Of a stretch of DNA of 64,000 bases, positions 18,202 through 26,303 are shown piece by piece. The notes under the pieces were generated by a model that saw nothing but the letters and a program-made list of their open reading frames with translations, was not told where the DNA came from and ran no database searches. This stretch comes from Flavobacterium sp. UMI-01 (GTDB taxonomy: Bacteria; Bacteroidota; Bacteroidia; Flavobacteriales; Flavobacteriaceae), in the NCBI RefSeq assembly GCF_019656315.1, contig NZ_BPLU01000007.1, forward strand, positions 164,049 through 228,048, in the 5' to 3' direction. Positions within the stretch are counted from its first letter, which is position 1. Each line of letters starts with the position of its first letter. The translations under genes were made by a program, and so were the position numbers.

Positions 18202-19149
18202 ATGTTATTAAAGAAAAAAATCCCATTGAAATATGTTCTTGGAAAAATAAAGCTTGAGTTGGCATTGGTATTTTCTTATACCGTATTATTTGAAATTTTT
18301 CATCATTATTTTATTAACGTCAATGTTGAAATTCCTATTGCGGTGCCAGCTATTATTGGGACTATTATTTCGCTATTACTAGCTTTTAAATCTAATCAAG
18401 CCTACGACCGCTGGTGGGAAGCAAGAATCATTTGGGGTTCTATTGTAAACGAATCTAGAACCTTAGTAAGACAAATAATTACTTTTTACAAAGATCCCGA
18501 TTTTTCAATCGAGGCTAATGATTTCAAAGAGAAATTTGCCAAAAGACAGATTGCTTGGTGTTTTAGTTTAGGTGAATCCCTACGCAATGGTGATGCCATC
18601 AAACCAATAAAACATTTGCTCACAGAAGAGGAGTTGCGTTTTGTAAAAAATCACAAACACATCCCCAATGCCTTATTAGTGTTACATGCCAAAGATCTCC
18701 ATAGAGCACGAAACCAAAAGCGAATCACCACCTATCAACAAGTTGAAATTGACAATACTTTAACCCGTTTATGCGATGCGATGGGGAAATGTGAGCGAAT
18801 TAAAAATACCGTTTTCCCCACGACTTACAGCATGTATATTCATTTCACATTGTGTTTGTTTATTATGCTATTGCCATTTGGTCTTATCAGTTTATTGAGT
18901 TGGTTTGCTGTTCCATTAATCATGACCATTGCAGCGGCCTTTTTTTTAATCGAAAAAATGGCTATTCATTTGCAAGACCCATTTGAAAACAAACCCACAG
19001 ATACACCCATGACTACCATTGCCAATGCAATTGAAAAAAATTTAATGCAAATGGTGAATGAATATCGGAATGAATTTGAAATTCATGATGAGGTTTCCGC
19101 TAAAAATGAATCCATCAAAATGGAGCGACAAACCTACTTTGTTTTATAA
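18202..19149 (+). CDS. Bestrophin family ion channel
   Basis: A 315-residue membrane protein. The phrase LLAFKSNQAYDRWWEARIIWG (with the pore-proximal aromatic and basic residues) is the bestrophin/UPF0187 signature. Hydrophobic segments occur at about residues 18-35, 45-62, 215-235 and 240-258. Bacterial members form pentameric channels; the best-studied one (KpBest) is cation-selective, whereas animal ones pass anions. It is cotranscribed with the Usp-like gene and ends in a bidirectional terminator. The nearby OmpR-type system may control it. Confidence 0.88.
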   Translation: MLLKKKIPLKYVLGKIKLELALVFSYTVLFEIFHHYFINVNVEIPIAVPAIIGTIISLLLAFKSNQAYDRWWEARIIWGSIVNESRTLVRQIITFYKDPDFSIEANDFKEKFAKRQIAWCFSLGESLRNGDAIKPIKHLLTEEELRFVKNHKHIPNALLVLHAKDLHRARNQKRITTYQQVEIDNTLTRLCDAMGKCERIKNTVFPTTYSMYIHFTLCLFIMLLPFGLISLLSWFAVPLIMTIAAAFFLIEKMAIHLQDPFENKPTDTPMTTIANAIEKNLMQMVNEYRNEFEIHDEVSAKNESIKMERQTYFVL

Positions 19150-19152
19150 AAT

Positions 19153-19190
19153 AAAAAGCACGAAGAAAATAGTTCTATCGTGCTTTTTTT
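19153..19190. terminator. Bidirectional terminator between bestrophin gene and GT9 gene
   Basis: AAAAAGCACGA (19153-19163) pairs exactly with TCGTGCTTTTT (19178-19188). There are T runs on both strands, serving both convergent genes. Confidence 0.9.
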
Positions 19191-20244
19191 ATGGTTCTAA
19201 GTTGTCTTCTATTTTCGCTACCACATCCAAAACTGAAATCGTTCGCATCGCCTCATCATAACCAGGAATGATTTTGTTTCCGTAAACGGAGGTAGGCAAT
19301 TGGGGATATTGTTTTCTATCAGCAGTCAATGCATTTGATAAGGGTTGGTTAAAAGGCATAAATCCCGCATACGGATGGGTTGCTCCCCATAGCGTAACCA
19401 CTTTTACACCTAGCATGGCGGCAATATGGGCATTTCCTGAATCCATTGAAAGCATGACATCCAAGTTACTGATGAGTTCTAATTCCTGTTTGAATTTGAT
19501 TTTTCCCGCCATATTGATGACATTTGATTTACCATTAGCAAACGCATCTAAAATTTCAATTTCTTTTTTCCCTCCACCAAAAAGCAGAATTGTATGATTT
19601 GGTTTTTTAGAGAGTTCTGTAATCACCTTTTGCATCAGGTCTTGAGGATAGACTTTAGCATCGTATTGAGCAAATGGAGCGATTCCAATGAGTTTTTCAG
19701 GATTTCCTACCATTGCCTTTAAATCTTCACTTAAAGCGGCTTTTTTAGGGAATTCAGGATGATTTAAATCAATTGAGAAACCTAATTGAGCAAAAACGGT
19801 ACAATGATTTTCAAACATGGTGGGTACAGGTTCAAAAATCTTATTTTCAGCTCTGGTCAGCGCTTTCTTGCCTTCACGTCCTTTATCAACCGCTGCTACT
19901 TTTTTTCCGCTTAATGCAAATAATGTTCGAACCACTTTAGAACGCAACACATTATGCAAGTCGGCAAAGGCATCAATATGTAGTTTTTTAAGTTCGCTAA
20001 ACAACCGAATCAATCCTAAAAAACCTTTGTGTTTCTCTTTTTCATCAAAAGCAAAAAATGAGACGTTCGGGATTCCGTCAAAAAAAGGTTGAAAAAAAGG
20101 TCTGGAGACCACTGTGATTTTAACCTGCGGATATTGTTTTACAAAAGTCCGTAAAACAGGAACCGTCATGGCGACATCTCCCATTGCGGATAGTCTCATG
20201 ACGGCTATATGTTGTGTTTTATTTGGCAATTTTTTGAATGCCAT
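19189..20244 (-). CDS. Glycosyltransferase family 9 (heptosyltransferase-like)
   Basis: A 351-residue GT-B enzyme. The N-terminal AVMRLSAMGDVAMTVPVLR is the ADP-heptose:LPS heptosyltransferase opening, and the C-terminal half has LLFGGGKKE and the nucleotide-binding MLSMDSGNAHIAAMLG followed by LWGATHPYAG. It probably adds a sugar to the lipid A core at the cytoplasmic face of the inner membrane. By memory of flavobacterial genomes it is usually next to the DUF4254 gene; here an ATP-binding gene stands between them. Confidence 0.88.
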   Translation of the reverse strand: MAFKKLPNKTQHIAVMRLSAMGDVAMTVPVLRTFVKQYPQVKITVVSRPFFQPFFDGIPNVSFFAFDEKEKHKGFLGLIRLFSELKKLHIDAFADLHNVLRSKVVRTLFALSGKKVAAVDKGREGKKALTRAENKIFEPVPTMFENHCTVFAQLGFSIDLNHPEFPKKAALSEDLKAMVGNPEKLIGIAPFAQYDAKVYPQDLMQKVITELSKKPNHTILLFGGGKKEIEILDAFANGKSNVINMAGKIKFKQELELISNLDVMLSMDSGNAHIAAMLGVKVVTLWGATHPYAGFMPFNQPLSNALTADRKQYPQLPTSVYGNKIIPGYDEAMRTISVLDVVAKIEDNLEP

Positions 20245-20283
20245 AATTTGAATACTTTATTTAAAATGTGGTAATATGTGGTG

Positions 20284-20422
20284 TTTTTTTGGCCATTTTT
20301 TGGCCATTTCATTTTATTTAAATTTACTGAAAACCAAGAGCTAACAAGTGAGTTGTTAACAAAAATCTTTAGTTTTCAACAATTTATTAGCCTTTTTTTG
20401 GCCTTTTTTTGGCCATTCCATT
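20284..20422. repeat. Near-identical 30-bp direct repeats built from 11-bp GGCC words
   Basis: Copies at 20284-20313 and 20393-20422 agree at 28 of 30 positions (109-bp offset). Each is made of a TTTTTTTGGCC word repeated at an 11-bp step: GGCC at 20291 and 20302, then at 20400 and 20411, with a degenerate AGCC at 20389. Between them a hairpin is possible, with TGAAAAC (20328-20334) against GTTTTCA (20372-20378) outside and TAACAA against TTGTTA inside. The second copy overlaps the last codons of the Schlafen-like gene. Confidence 0.85.
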
Positions 20423-22138
20423 ATTGTTTTCCAAATCAGAAATAGTTTTGGAAATTGCCTCTGCATACACTTCCATCTTTTTTATATAAGCATCATTAAT
20501 CCTATATACAGCTCCTTGTTGTTCAAGACTTTCATTAGTAACAAATTTTTCTACTCTAGACCTTACTTGCTTTCGAGATAATTTATCTTCAAAAAGACCT
20601 ACGAAATCTTTCATTTTTGCCTTTTCTTCTTTTAATAAAAATTGAAAAATAATATTAAAAACTTGACTTTCATCTAATTCTTGTAGATTATAATACTTAG
20701 CTTTTTCATCTGTAAATTCATAATAATCTTTAGACAGAATATAATAAACAGCATTTGTCTTTCCTCTTTTTTCAATAAGCTTTTTATCTAAAAGTTTAGA
20801 AACTATTTCGGCATCCAAATCATTTTTAGTTATGCCTTTTTTTATCATATTTAAAGTAATCACCTCTAAAACAGATAGTTTTTCTGATTCTGGCAACTCA
20901 TCCTGTACTGCAACTATAAATAGCGCAAAAGCTCTATCTTCAATTACAGCTGATAATTTTAAATTTACTTGAAAATTATCAGATTTAGAATAATCTGGTT
21001 CTGCTTTTCCTTCTATGAGTGTATTGTAAAATATCTTATCAACACCTTGTCCAGAACGTTCTACAATACCTGTCTTTTGTAAAACATCTGCTAAAAGTCT
21101 GTTTCTGGGAGTACTTGGTGTTTTTAATAGATTATCTAAATTAACACCTATTGGAAAACCACCAGCGTTTAAAATATCTAATCTTTGAGGAAATTGTTTG
21201 ATTACAATTTCTGAAGTTCTTCTATAATCTCTATGAGTAATTGCATTATTTACGGACTCTCTAATGACTTCTTCATTAAAAAAAGGAACATTAAAAATAA
21301 AAGCTCCATCCTGAATAGGAAAACTTCCGTTTCTTAAATTAATAGTATTCCAAAGTTCATCTATTATAATAAAAAAAGGTTCTGCAAATTCAATTCTATT
21401 ATCAAATGAAATTTGATTTTCAAGATTTCTATATTCTAACATTACTTTAGCTTGCGGAAGCTTCTCTTGAAGAATTTCCTTTTTGGCTAAAAGAATCAAA
21501 GCTGCATTGGTCAACTTTCCATCCACAGATAGCCCCAAATCAGAGAGCATTTGACTATCAGACAATAACTTAAATTGAGGGTTATTCTGCTTTAAAGCAT
21601 ACTTTTCTTTTAATATAACTATTGCTCTTTCGTCTAAATCTGAAAGTAGCAGGCCTTCACAAATTTGCTCAGAAAAATCAGGCTCTTGTTCTTGAATAAT
21701 TTTCAAATAGAATTCGTCAGACATCGGTTTTAATTCTTCTCCAACTCGCATTAATGCAACGTCTTCAAACTTAAAAACCTTTCCTGCTGGACGACTAGGT
21801 ACTTCAATAACCAATACTCTTTTTTCTTCTTCAAATAATTCATATATAGAAGGTCTAATTCCAATATCAGTATATATTTTAGATTCTAATTCACCTATAG
21901 AACCCAAATTTTGTTTAGTCCCTACTACTTCGTGTGGATAGTTATCCGTCATCCCAATGACTAAATAACCGCCTCCTTCATTACATAAGGCAGTAACATA
22001 GCCTAAAATACATCTTCGTCTATCACTAGGTTTTGGCTTTGAACCTCCATCATAAGATATATTACCTCCTTCACCTTTTTTAAATTCAACTTTATCCTCA
22101 GATTCTTTGAGTTTTTTTAATTTTTCAATAGTTATCAT
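20387..22138 (-). CDS. Schlafen/AlbA_2-type ATP-binding putative transcriptional regulator
   Basis: A 583-residue protein of the COG2865 type. Residues about 12-130 form the AlbA_2 (Schlafen-like) domain, with EDKVEFKKGEGG and CNEGGGYLVIGMTDN. Residues about 250-400 hold a GHKL-type ATPase-like region (NEEVIRESVNNAITHRDY, LDILNAGGFP, GIVERSGQGVDKI). The C-terminal 150 residues contain predicted winged helices, and the tail GMAKKRPKKG is encoded by repeated GGCC-A(7) words. Members are linked to defence islands and phage response but no reaction is established. It interrupts the usual GT9-DUF4254 neighbourhood and is probably acquired. Confidence 0.75.
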   Translation of the reverse strand: MITIEKLKKLKESEDKVEFKKGEGGNISYDGGSKPKPSDRRRCILGYVTALCNEGGGYLVIGMTDNYPHEVVGTKQNLGSIGELESKIYTDIGIRPSIYELFEEEKRVLVIEVPSRPAGKVFKFEDVALMRVGEELKPMSDEFYLKIIQEQEPDFSEQICEGLLLSDLDERAIVILKEKYALKQNNPQFKLLSDSQMLSDLGLSVDGKLTNAALILLAKKEILQEKLPQAKVMLEYRNLENQISFDNRIEFAEPFFIIIDELWNTINLRNGSFPIQDGAFIFNVPFFNEEVIRESVNNAITHRDYRRTSEIVIKQFPQRLDILNAGGFPIGVNLDNLLKTPSTPRNRLLADVLQKTGIVERSGQGVDKIFYNTLIEGKAEPDYSKSDNFQVNLKLSAVIEDRAFALFIVAVQDELPESEKLSVLEVITLNMIKKGITKNDLDAEIVSKLLDKKLIEKRGKTNAVYYILSKDYYEFTDEKAKYYNLQELDESQVFNIIFQFLLKEEKAKMKDFVGLFEDKLSRKQVRSRVEKFVTNESLEQQGAVYRINDAYIKKMEVYAEAISKTISDLENNNGMAKKRPKKG

Positions 22139-22160
22139 AAATAAAGTTTTATCAAAAAAA

Positions 22161-22766
22161 TTATTTCTTCCCTTGGTACAAAACAGGATTCAATTCATCA
22201 TCATTGTACATTTTCATTTGTTTGTACACTTTCATGAACTTATTTCCGTTTTCAATATCGGTCAATAAATCGTCAATCGCTGTAGATAAATCAGTGCGTT
22301 GTTCTAAAAGCACATTTAGTTTTTCTTGGCACTTGTCTCTGTGTTCTTGTGACGCTTCTTCACGGGTAGCTTCTTCTTGCATGTGGTATATTTTCAACGC
22401 TAGAATAGACAAACGATCAAATGCCCACGCTGGACTTTCAGAGTTGATTTTAGCATCAACCTTAGCTACTACTTTACTGTATTTTTGAAGAAAATAACTA
22501 TCGATATATTCCACCATATCTGTACGTTCTTGATTAGAAGCATCAATTTTTCTTTTCAATGTCAAAGCCGCTACAGGGTCAATATTTGGATCACGTATGA
22601 TGTCTTCATAATGCCATTGTACGGTATCAATCCAGTTTTTTAGATATAGCAAATGCTCAAATTTATCCTTTGGATAAGGATTGTTGATGGGTTGATCTAC
22701 ATTATCAAACTGGTGATAATCTTTAATACTTTGCTCGAAAACAGAATAGGCTAATTTTGAAAACAT
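22161..22766 (-). CDS. DUF4254 family protein
   Basis: A 201-residue, mostly helical soluble protein with LKNWIDTVQWHYEDIIRDP and LKRKIDASNQERTDMVEYID, the conserved core of DUF4254. Function is unknown; in Bacteroidota it commonly accompanies a family 9 glycosyltransferase, which suggests a link to lipopolysaccharide core synthesis. Here the glycosyltransferase lies 1.9 kb further along the same strand, beyond the Schlafen-like gene. A good -7 box precedes it. Confidence 0.8.
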   Translation of the reverse strand: MFSKLAYSVFEQSIKDYHQFDNVDQPINNPYPKDKFEHLLYLKNWIDTVQWHYEDIIRDPNIDPVAALTLKRKIDASNQERTDMVEYIDSYFLQKYSKVVAKVDAKINSESPAWAFDRLSILALKIYHMQEEATREEASQEHRDKCQEKLNVLLEQRTDLSTAIDDLLTDIENGNKFMKVYKQMKMYNDDELNPVLYQGKK

Positions 22767-22786
22767 ATCGGTATATTTTATACTCG

Positions 22787-22794
22787 CAAAGATA
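22787..22794 (-). promoter_or_regulatory. -7 promoter box of the DUF4254 gene
   Basis: On the minus strand TATCTTTG matches TAnnTTTG, 20 bases upstream of the ATG at 22766. Confidence 0.55.
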
Positions 22795-22864
22795 CTTTTT
22801 ATACTTTTATAAAAAAATTAGAATGAAATTTTATCATTATAATTCATTAAGCTACTGAGTCCTT

Positions 22865-23518
22865 ATGCAAATTCACCATTTATCCGAGAATAATAGCGTT
22901 TTGATGCATTTTTTGTGTCAAATAAGGGATGTCGCCATACAACAAGATCGCATGCGTTTTCGTAGAAATATTGAACGTATTGGTGAAATTATGGCCTATG
23001 AAATAAGCAAAGTACTTGATTATACGCCTCAGCAAACTCAAACACCCTTAGGAGTTAAAACCAGTGCAGTCATCAGTACTCCCATTGTAATTTGTTCTAT
23101 TTTAAGAGCAGGATTGCCTTTTCATCAGGGGTTTTTGAATTATTTTGATGCGGCTGATAACGGATTCATTTCGGCATATAGGTACCATCCCCATCAGGAT
23201 GATGCGTTTGAAATTAAAGTGGAGTATCAAGCTATAGGGAATTATGAGAATGCTACTGTGTTACTGGTGGACCCTATGCTTGCAACGGGACAATCAATCG
23301 TAGCGGTTTGTAATCAACTGAGGGAAAAAGGGGGCGCAACTCAAATACATCTTGCTGTAGTTATAGCTGCTCCTGAAGGAATCGCCTATCTTGAGCAAGA
23401 GTTGCCTTCTAATTGTCATCTTTGGATTGCTTCGATAGACGAGAAACTCAATGAACACAAATATATAGTGCCTGGACTTGGCGATGCCGGCGATTTAGCC
23501 TATGGGACTAAATTATAG
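22865..23518 (+). CDS. upp: Uracil phosphoribosyltransferase
   Basis: A 217-residue PRTase that converts uracil and PRPP to UMP for pyrimidine salvage. The PRPP-binding loop is VLLVDPMLATGQSIV (about residues 135-149), the flexible loop has ICSILRAGLPFHQG, and the C-terminal uracil-binding region PGLGDAGDLAYGT is complete. Length is normal. It is convergent with, and overlaps by a few bases, the membrane protein gene at 23513. Confidence 0.95.
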   Translation: MQIHHLSENNSVLMHFLCQIRDVAIQQDRMRFRRNIERIGEIMAYEISKVLDYTPQQTQTPLGVKTSAVISTPIVICSILRAGLPFHQGFLNYFDAADNGFISAYRYHPHQDDAFEIKVEYQAIGNYENATVLLVDPMLATGQSIVAVCNQLREKGGATQIHLAVVIAAPEGIAYLEQELPSNCHLWIASIDEKLNEHKYIVPGLGDAGDLAYGTKL

Positions 23519-24442
23519 TTGAGAGAAAAAAGCAAAGAAACTACACAAAATAAAAACCCCTAAAACCAATTCTTGTTTTAATTTTATTTGTGGCAATTCA
23601 ATGTGATTGGTAGCCATAATGGCGAGGGGAGCAATGGTAAAAAGTAAGACATCATTACTTTTAAAAGGCGAAATAATGAAAACGGCTATTCCAATAAAAA
23701 AAGATGCTATAATCTCTTTGTAAGAAGCTTGAGTCAATACTGGTTTTGTATGTAAGGTAGCCAACATGGACACCAAAAAAAACAAAGCAATAGTGGCATA
23801 AATTGAAAAGGCTATATTTTGATACACATCATTGAAATAATCTATTTCAAAATACGTATAAGCATTGTTTTTAAGATAATCTAGCGCCTCAAAATCGAAT
23901 ACAATGGCAAACAGTAAAAAAAGTGTTGCTGTTGTAAAAAAAGCAATAAAAGGCAAAAACCAATTTCGGTAATCTCGCGCCACATGAAATATAATGGCAA
24001 TAAAAACCAAAACAATATAAAGGATACACCAAAAATGGAATAAGGCCGCAATAAATATCCACAATGAGGCATCAAATATCTTTTCTTTGGAAGCTTTTAA
24101 AGAATGTAATGAAATCAATCTTCGTAATGCTAAAAGGACAAAAAAATTGGCGAGAATGAGGTTCAAATTATCCCAAAGTGAGGGAAAAAATGAAAAAAAT
24201 AGAAAATAAAATAGTATGCCAAAACTACTGTCCTTTGAAAGGCCGTTTTTTTTTGAAATAAAGTTCGTTACAAAAACAGAAAAAAGGGTAGCCAACAAGA
24301 TTCCCACTTTTTCCACTATCAAAATTGACGAATTGACCCAACTCACATCTTGAATTTGGTAAACAGAAAAGAAAACCAGTATTAAAATTACGACCAAAGA
24401 GAAATTTAATGGTGTAGATTTTTTAAAAACACTTGTTATCAT
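23513..24442 (-). CDS. Polytopic membrane protein (DUF6427-like)
   Basis: A 309-residue protein with about eight or nine hydrophobic helices and short charged loops (MITSVFKKSTPLNFSLVVIL at the start). No catalytic motif is visible. Its place beside upp and the small membrane protein at 24575 is a familiar flavobacterial arrangement; I recall the family as DUF6427, not verified. A role in envelope biology is only a guess. Confidence 0.6.
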   Translation of the reverse strand: MITSVFKKSTPLNFSLVVILILVFFSVYQIQDVSWVNSSILIVEKVGILLATLFSVFVTNFISKKNGLSKDSSFGILFYFLFFSFFPSLWDNLNLILANFFVLLALRRLISLHSLKASKEKIFDASLWIFIAALFHFWCILYIVLVFIAIIFHVARDYRNWFLPFIAFFTTATLFLLFAIVFDFEALDYLKNNAYTYFEIDYFNDVYQNIAFSIYATIALFFLVSMLATLHTKPVLTQASYKEIIASFFIGIAVFIISPFKSNDVLLFTIAPLAIMATNHIELPQIKLKQELVLGVFILCSFFAFFSQL

Positions 24443-24574
24443 AAGGATATTTTATACTTTTGTGACTGTAAATATACTATTTGTTTAAAAAGGAAGGCTT
24501 CAAGTTGAAAAGTTTCTTTTAAAAAAGGAATTTACAGTTGATTAAATTAAAAAAACAACATAATTTTTTACGAT

Positions 24575-24805
24575 ATGAAAGCATTTTTCGAAGGAATTCA
24601 ATATTTATTTGTAGATATTTTATTTGCTCCTTTAGATTTTTTACGTTCACTTGAATTAGTGACTTGGTTTGGAGCCAATACCATCAACTGGATTTTTATG
24701 ATTATCTGTTCAGTAGCTATTGTTTATTGGATCAAACAATTACAAATTTTTGATGAAGCAGGAACAGAGAACCAAGACACAACTGCTCATTCATTTTTGA
24801 AATAA
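24575..24805 (+). CDS. Small membrane protein (DUF6341-like)
   Basis: A 76-residue protein with two hydrophobic segments (about residues 8-24 and 32-52) and a polar tail GTENQDTTAHSFLK. It is a conserved flavobacterial small protein that I associate with DUF6341; function is unknown. It starts 130 bases from the divergent polytopic membrane protein, and TACTTTTG at 24455-24462 could serve as its -7 box with a long leader. A strong terminator follows. Confidence 0.6.
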   Translation: MKAFFEGIQYLFVDILFAPLDFLRSLELVTWFGANTINWIFMIICSVAIVYWIKQLQIFDEAGTENQDTTAHSFLK

Positions 24806-24842
24806 TAGCGACGTAACTACTATTAAGCAGTTTCCGAAAATA

Positions 24843-24884
24843 AAAAATCCTCAATCTTAAAAGTTAGATTGAGGATTTTTTTAT
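24843..24884 (+). terminator. Terminator after the DUF6341-like gene
   Basis: AATCCTCAATCT (24846-24857) pairs exactly with AGATTGAGGATT (24866-24877), followed by a T run. Confidence 0.9.
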
Positions 24885-24898
24885 TTGTTGAGATGAAT

Positions 24899-24997
24899 TA
24901 TAATAAATATTTTCCAATATCTCTTCTGAAATTCATTTTCTCAAATTGAATTTTATCCACATTGGCATACGATTTTTTCAAATCTTCTTGAAAATTA
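24899..24997 (-). pseudogene. Displaced second copy of the purD 3' end
   Basis: Read on the minus strand, 32 codons plus a stop give a peptide that begins NFQEDLKKSYANVDKIQFE and ends NFRRDIGKYLL. The real purD, 1.3 kb away, ends [19 protein letters not shown] ... [14 protein letters not shown] identity to 26304-26400 is roughly 85% by eye. It has no start codon and no upstream purD sequence; instead it is joined directly to the stop codon of the T9SS protein gene. It is best explained as the native end of purD displaced by an insertion, or as a partial duplication. Confidence 0.88.
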
Positions 24998-26059
24998 ATC
25001 AGCTACTCTAATAATTTTCTTGTACAGGTTACTATTATTCTTAGTCACAACTCTCACTATATAAACGCCAGTAGGCACAACTGCCTCCAACATAAACGTT
25101 ACATCTCCTTTTTGAAAGTTTTTAGTTTCGGTTTTCATTAGCTGTCCACTAATATTAAAAAGATACAAATTAACAAAACCGTCTTCGTCTAAGTTAAATT
25201 GTACATTGAAGGCTTCTTTAAAGGGATTTGGATATATGACCAACTCTTCTTTTTTAAATACTTGTAATCCTTGATCGGCTATAGGCTTAGAAATAACAGA
25301 AATATTATTTACTAATTTATCTGTCGTATCCGTTATAGTGTCATTTTCAGCAATAAGAGTTTGGCTATCTACAATGATTGTTTCTTTTTCTATGTTACTG
25401 TTCTTAATTGGTAAAAGCTGAGACACAATAATCTGATCGATTTCCCAAGCTCCTTTTAAACAATGTTGAAAACCTATACAATTTCCATCAATAGGCAAAA
25501 TATATTGTTTATAGACTTCTTGTCCGTTAATTTTTAATCTAACAAACCCCTCTTCCTGAAGAACTTCATATCTGTTTTTAGCTTTTGGGTCAAAACCGAT
25601 TTCTTCTAATTTTCTTTTGATGTTTACTTTATTAAAGTAATCCCATTTTGATTGATAAAATTTTAACCATACAAAACCATCCAAATGAATATCCAATTGG
25701 TAGAGCATTGCCTTTTCTTTAATATATCTTTTTGATGAAACACCCCATTGAATATCTAAAACATCCTTAAAATCGCCACCACTAATTTGCTTAGCATCAA
25801 CAACTATGGAAAAATTTTTGGATGTATCCAAACTGTCAATCTCTTTGGAATACCACAAACATCCCCTATTATCGAAGTTTTTATGGAGTTTTTCTAAATG
25901 TAAAACTCCTTTATCAATATTTACTATAAATTCTTTTGCAGTTGGTCTTAAATCCCAAGCATTTCCATTATCGTTAAAGTTTTCATTGAGTAGAATTCTT
26001 TCTTGTCCATAACTAAGGGTTGCTAAAAAGAATATTCCAAAAACTAAGGATTTAATCAT
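24995..26059 (-). CDS. Secreted protein with type IX secretion C-terminal sorting domain
   Basis: A 354-residue protein. A signal peptide (MIKSLVFGIFFLATLSYGQ) is followed by a laminin-G/concanavalin-like beta domain (about residues 25-215; LLNENFNDNGNAWDLRPT at the start, WEIDQIIVSQL at the end). A Thr/Ile-rich linker (about 220-270) leads to a type A sorting domain, IYPNPFKEAFNVQF to YKKIIRVAD. The sorting domain directs export through PorSS/T9SS to the cell surface. Its TAA stop coincides with the junction to the purD 3' remnant, which marks it as cargo inserted between purD and the 24575 gene. The ligand or substrate is unknown. Confidence 0.8.
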   Translation of the reverse strand: MIKSLVFGIFFLATLSYGQERILLNENFNDNGNAWDLRPTAKEFIVNIDKGVLHLEKLHKNFDNRGCLWYSKEIDSLDTSKNFSIVVDAKQISGGDFKDVLDIQWGVSSKRYIKEKAMLYQLDIHLDGFVWLKFYQSKWDYFNKVNIKRKLEEIGFDPKAKNRYEVLQEEGFVRLKINGQEVYKQYILPIDGNCIGFQHCLKGAWEIDQIIVSQLLPIKNSNIEKETIIVDSQTLIAENDTITDTTDKLVNNISVISKPIADQGLQVFKKEELVIYPNPFKEAFNVQFNLDEDGFVNLYLFNISGQLMKTETKNFQKGDVTFMLEAVVPTGVYIVRVVTKNNSNLYKKIIRVAD

Positions 26060-26303
26060 CTTACTATCATATTTTAATTGAAGTCAAATTGCAAAGCTTT
26101 AACAAAACTCTTATCTTGTACTACCTATGCCTGAACTAATTTTCGAATCAAAAATAATCTATTTTTAAGCGTTTCTCATTTTTTAAAACAAAAAAGTTGT
26201 AACCATTTTAATAGTTACAACTTTCTATTATTGTCCTTGATTAAATGTATGGTAAAAGTAATAGCTATGCTCTTCTTTATATATAAATCTAAGCTATAAG
26301 GGT
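26060..26303. other. Intergenic region between purD and the inserted T9SS gene
   Basis: Only the purD terminator is recognised here; no gene or site-specific recombination core could be identified. Confidence 0.4.
26186..26224 (-). terminator. Terminator of purD
   Basis: AAAGTTGTAAC (26193-26203) pairs exactly with GTTACAACTTT (26214-26224); the adjoining A-rich stretch gives a T run on the minus strand. Confidence 0.8.

Noticed and set aside
24455..24462. Firm promoter call for the 76-aa membrane protein
   Set aside because: The TACTTTTG word is a good -7 match but lies 110 bases upstream inside a divergent region, so it is mentioned only in the gene entry.
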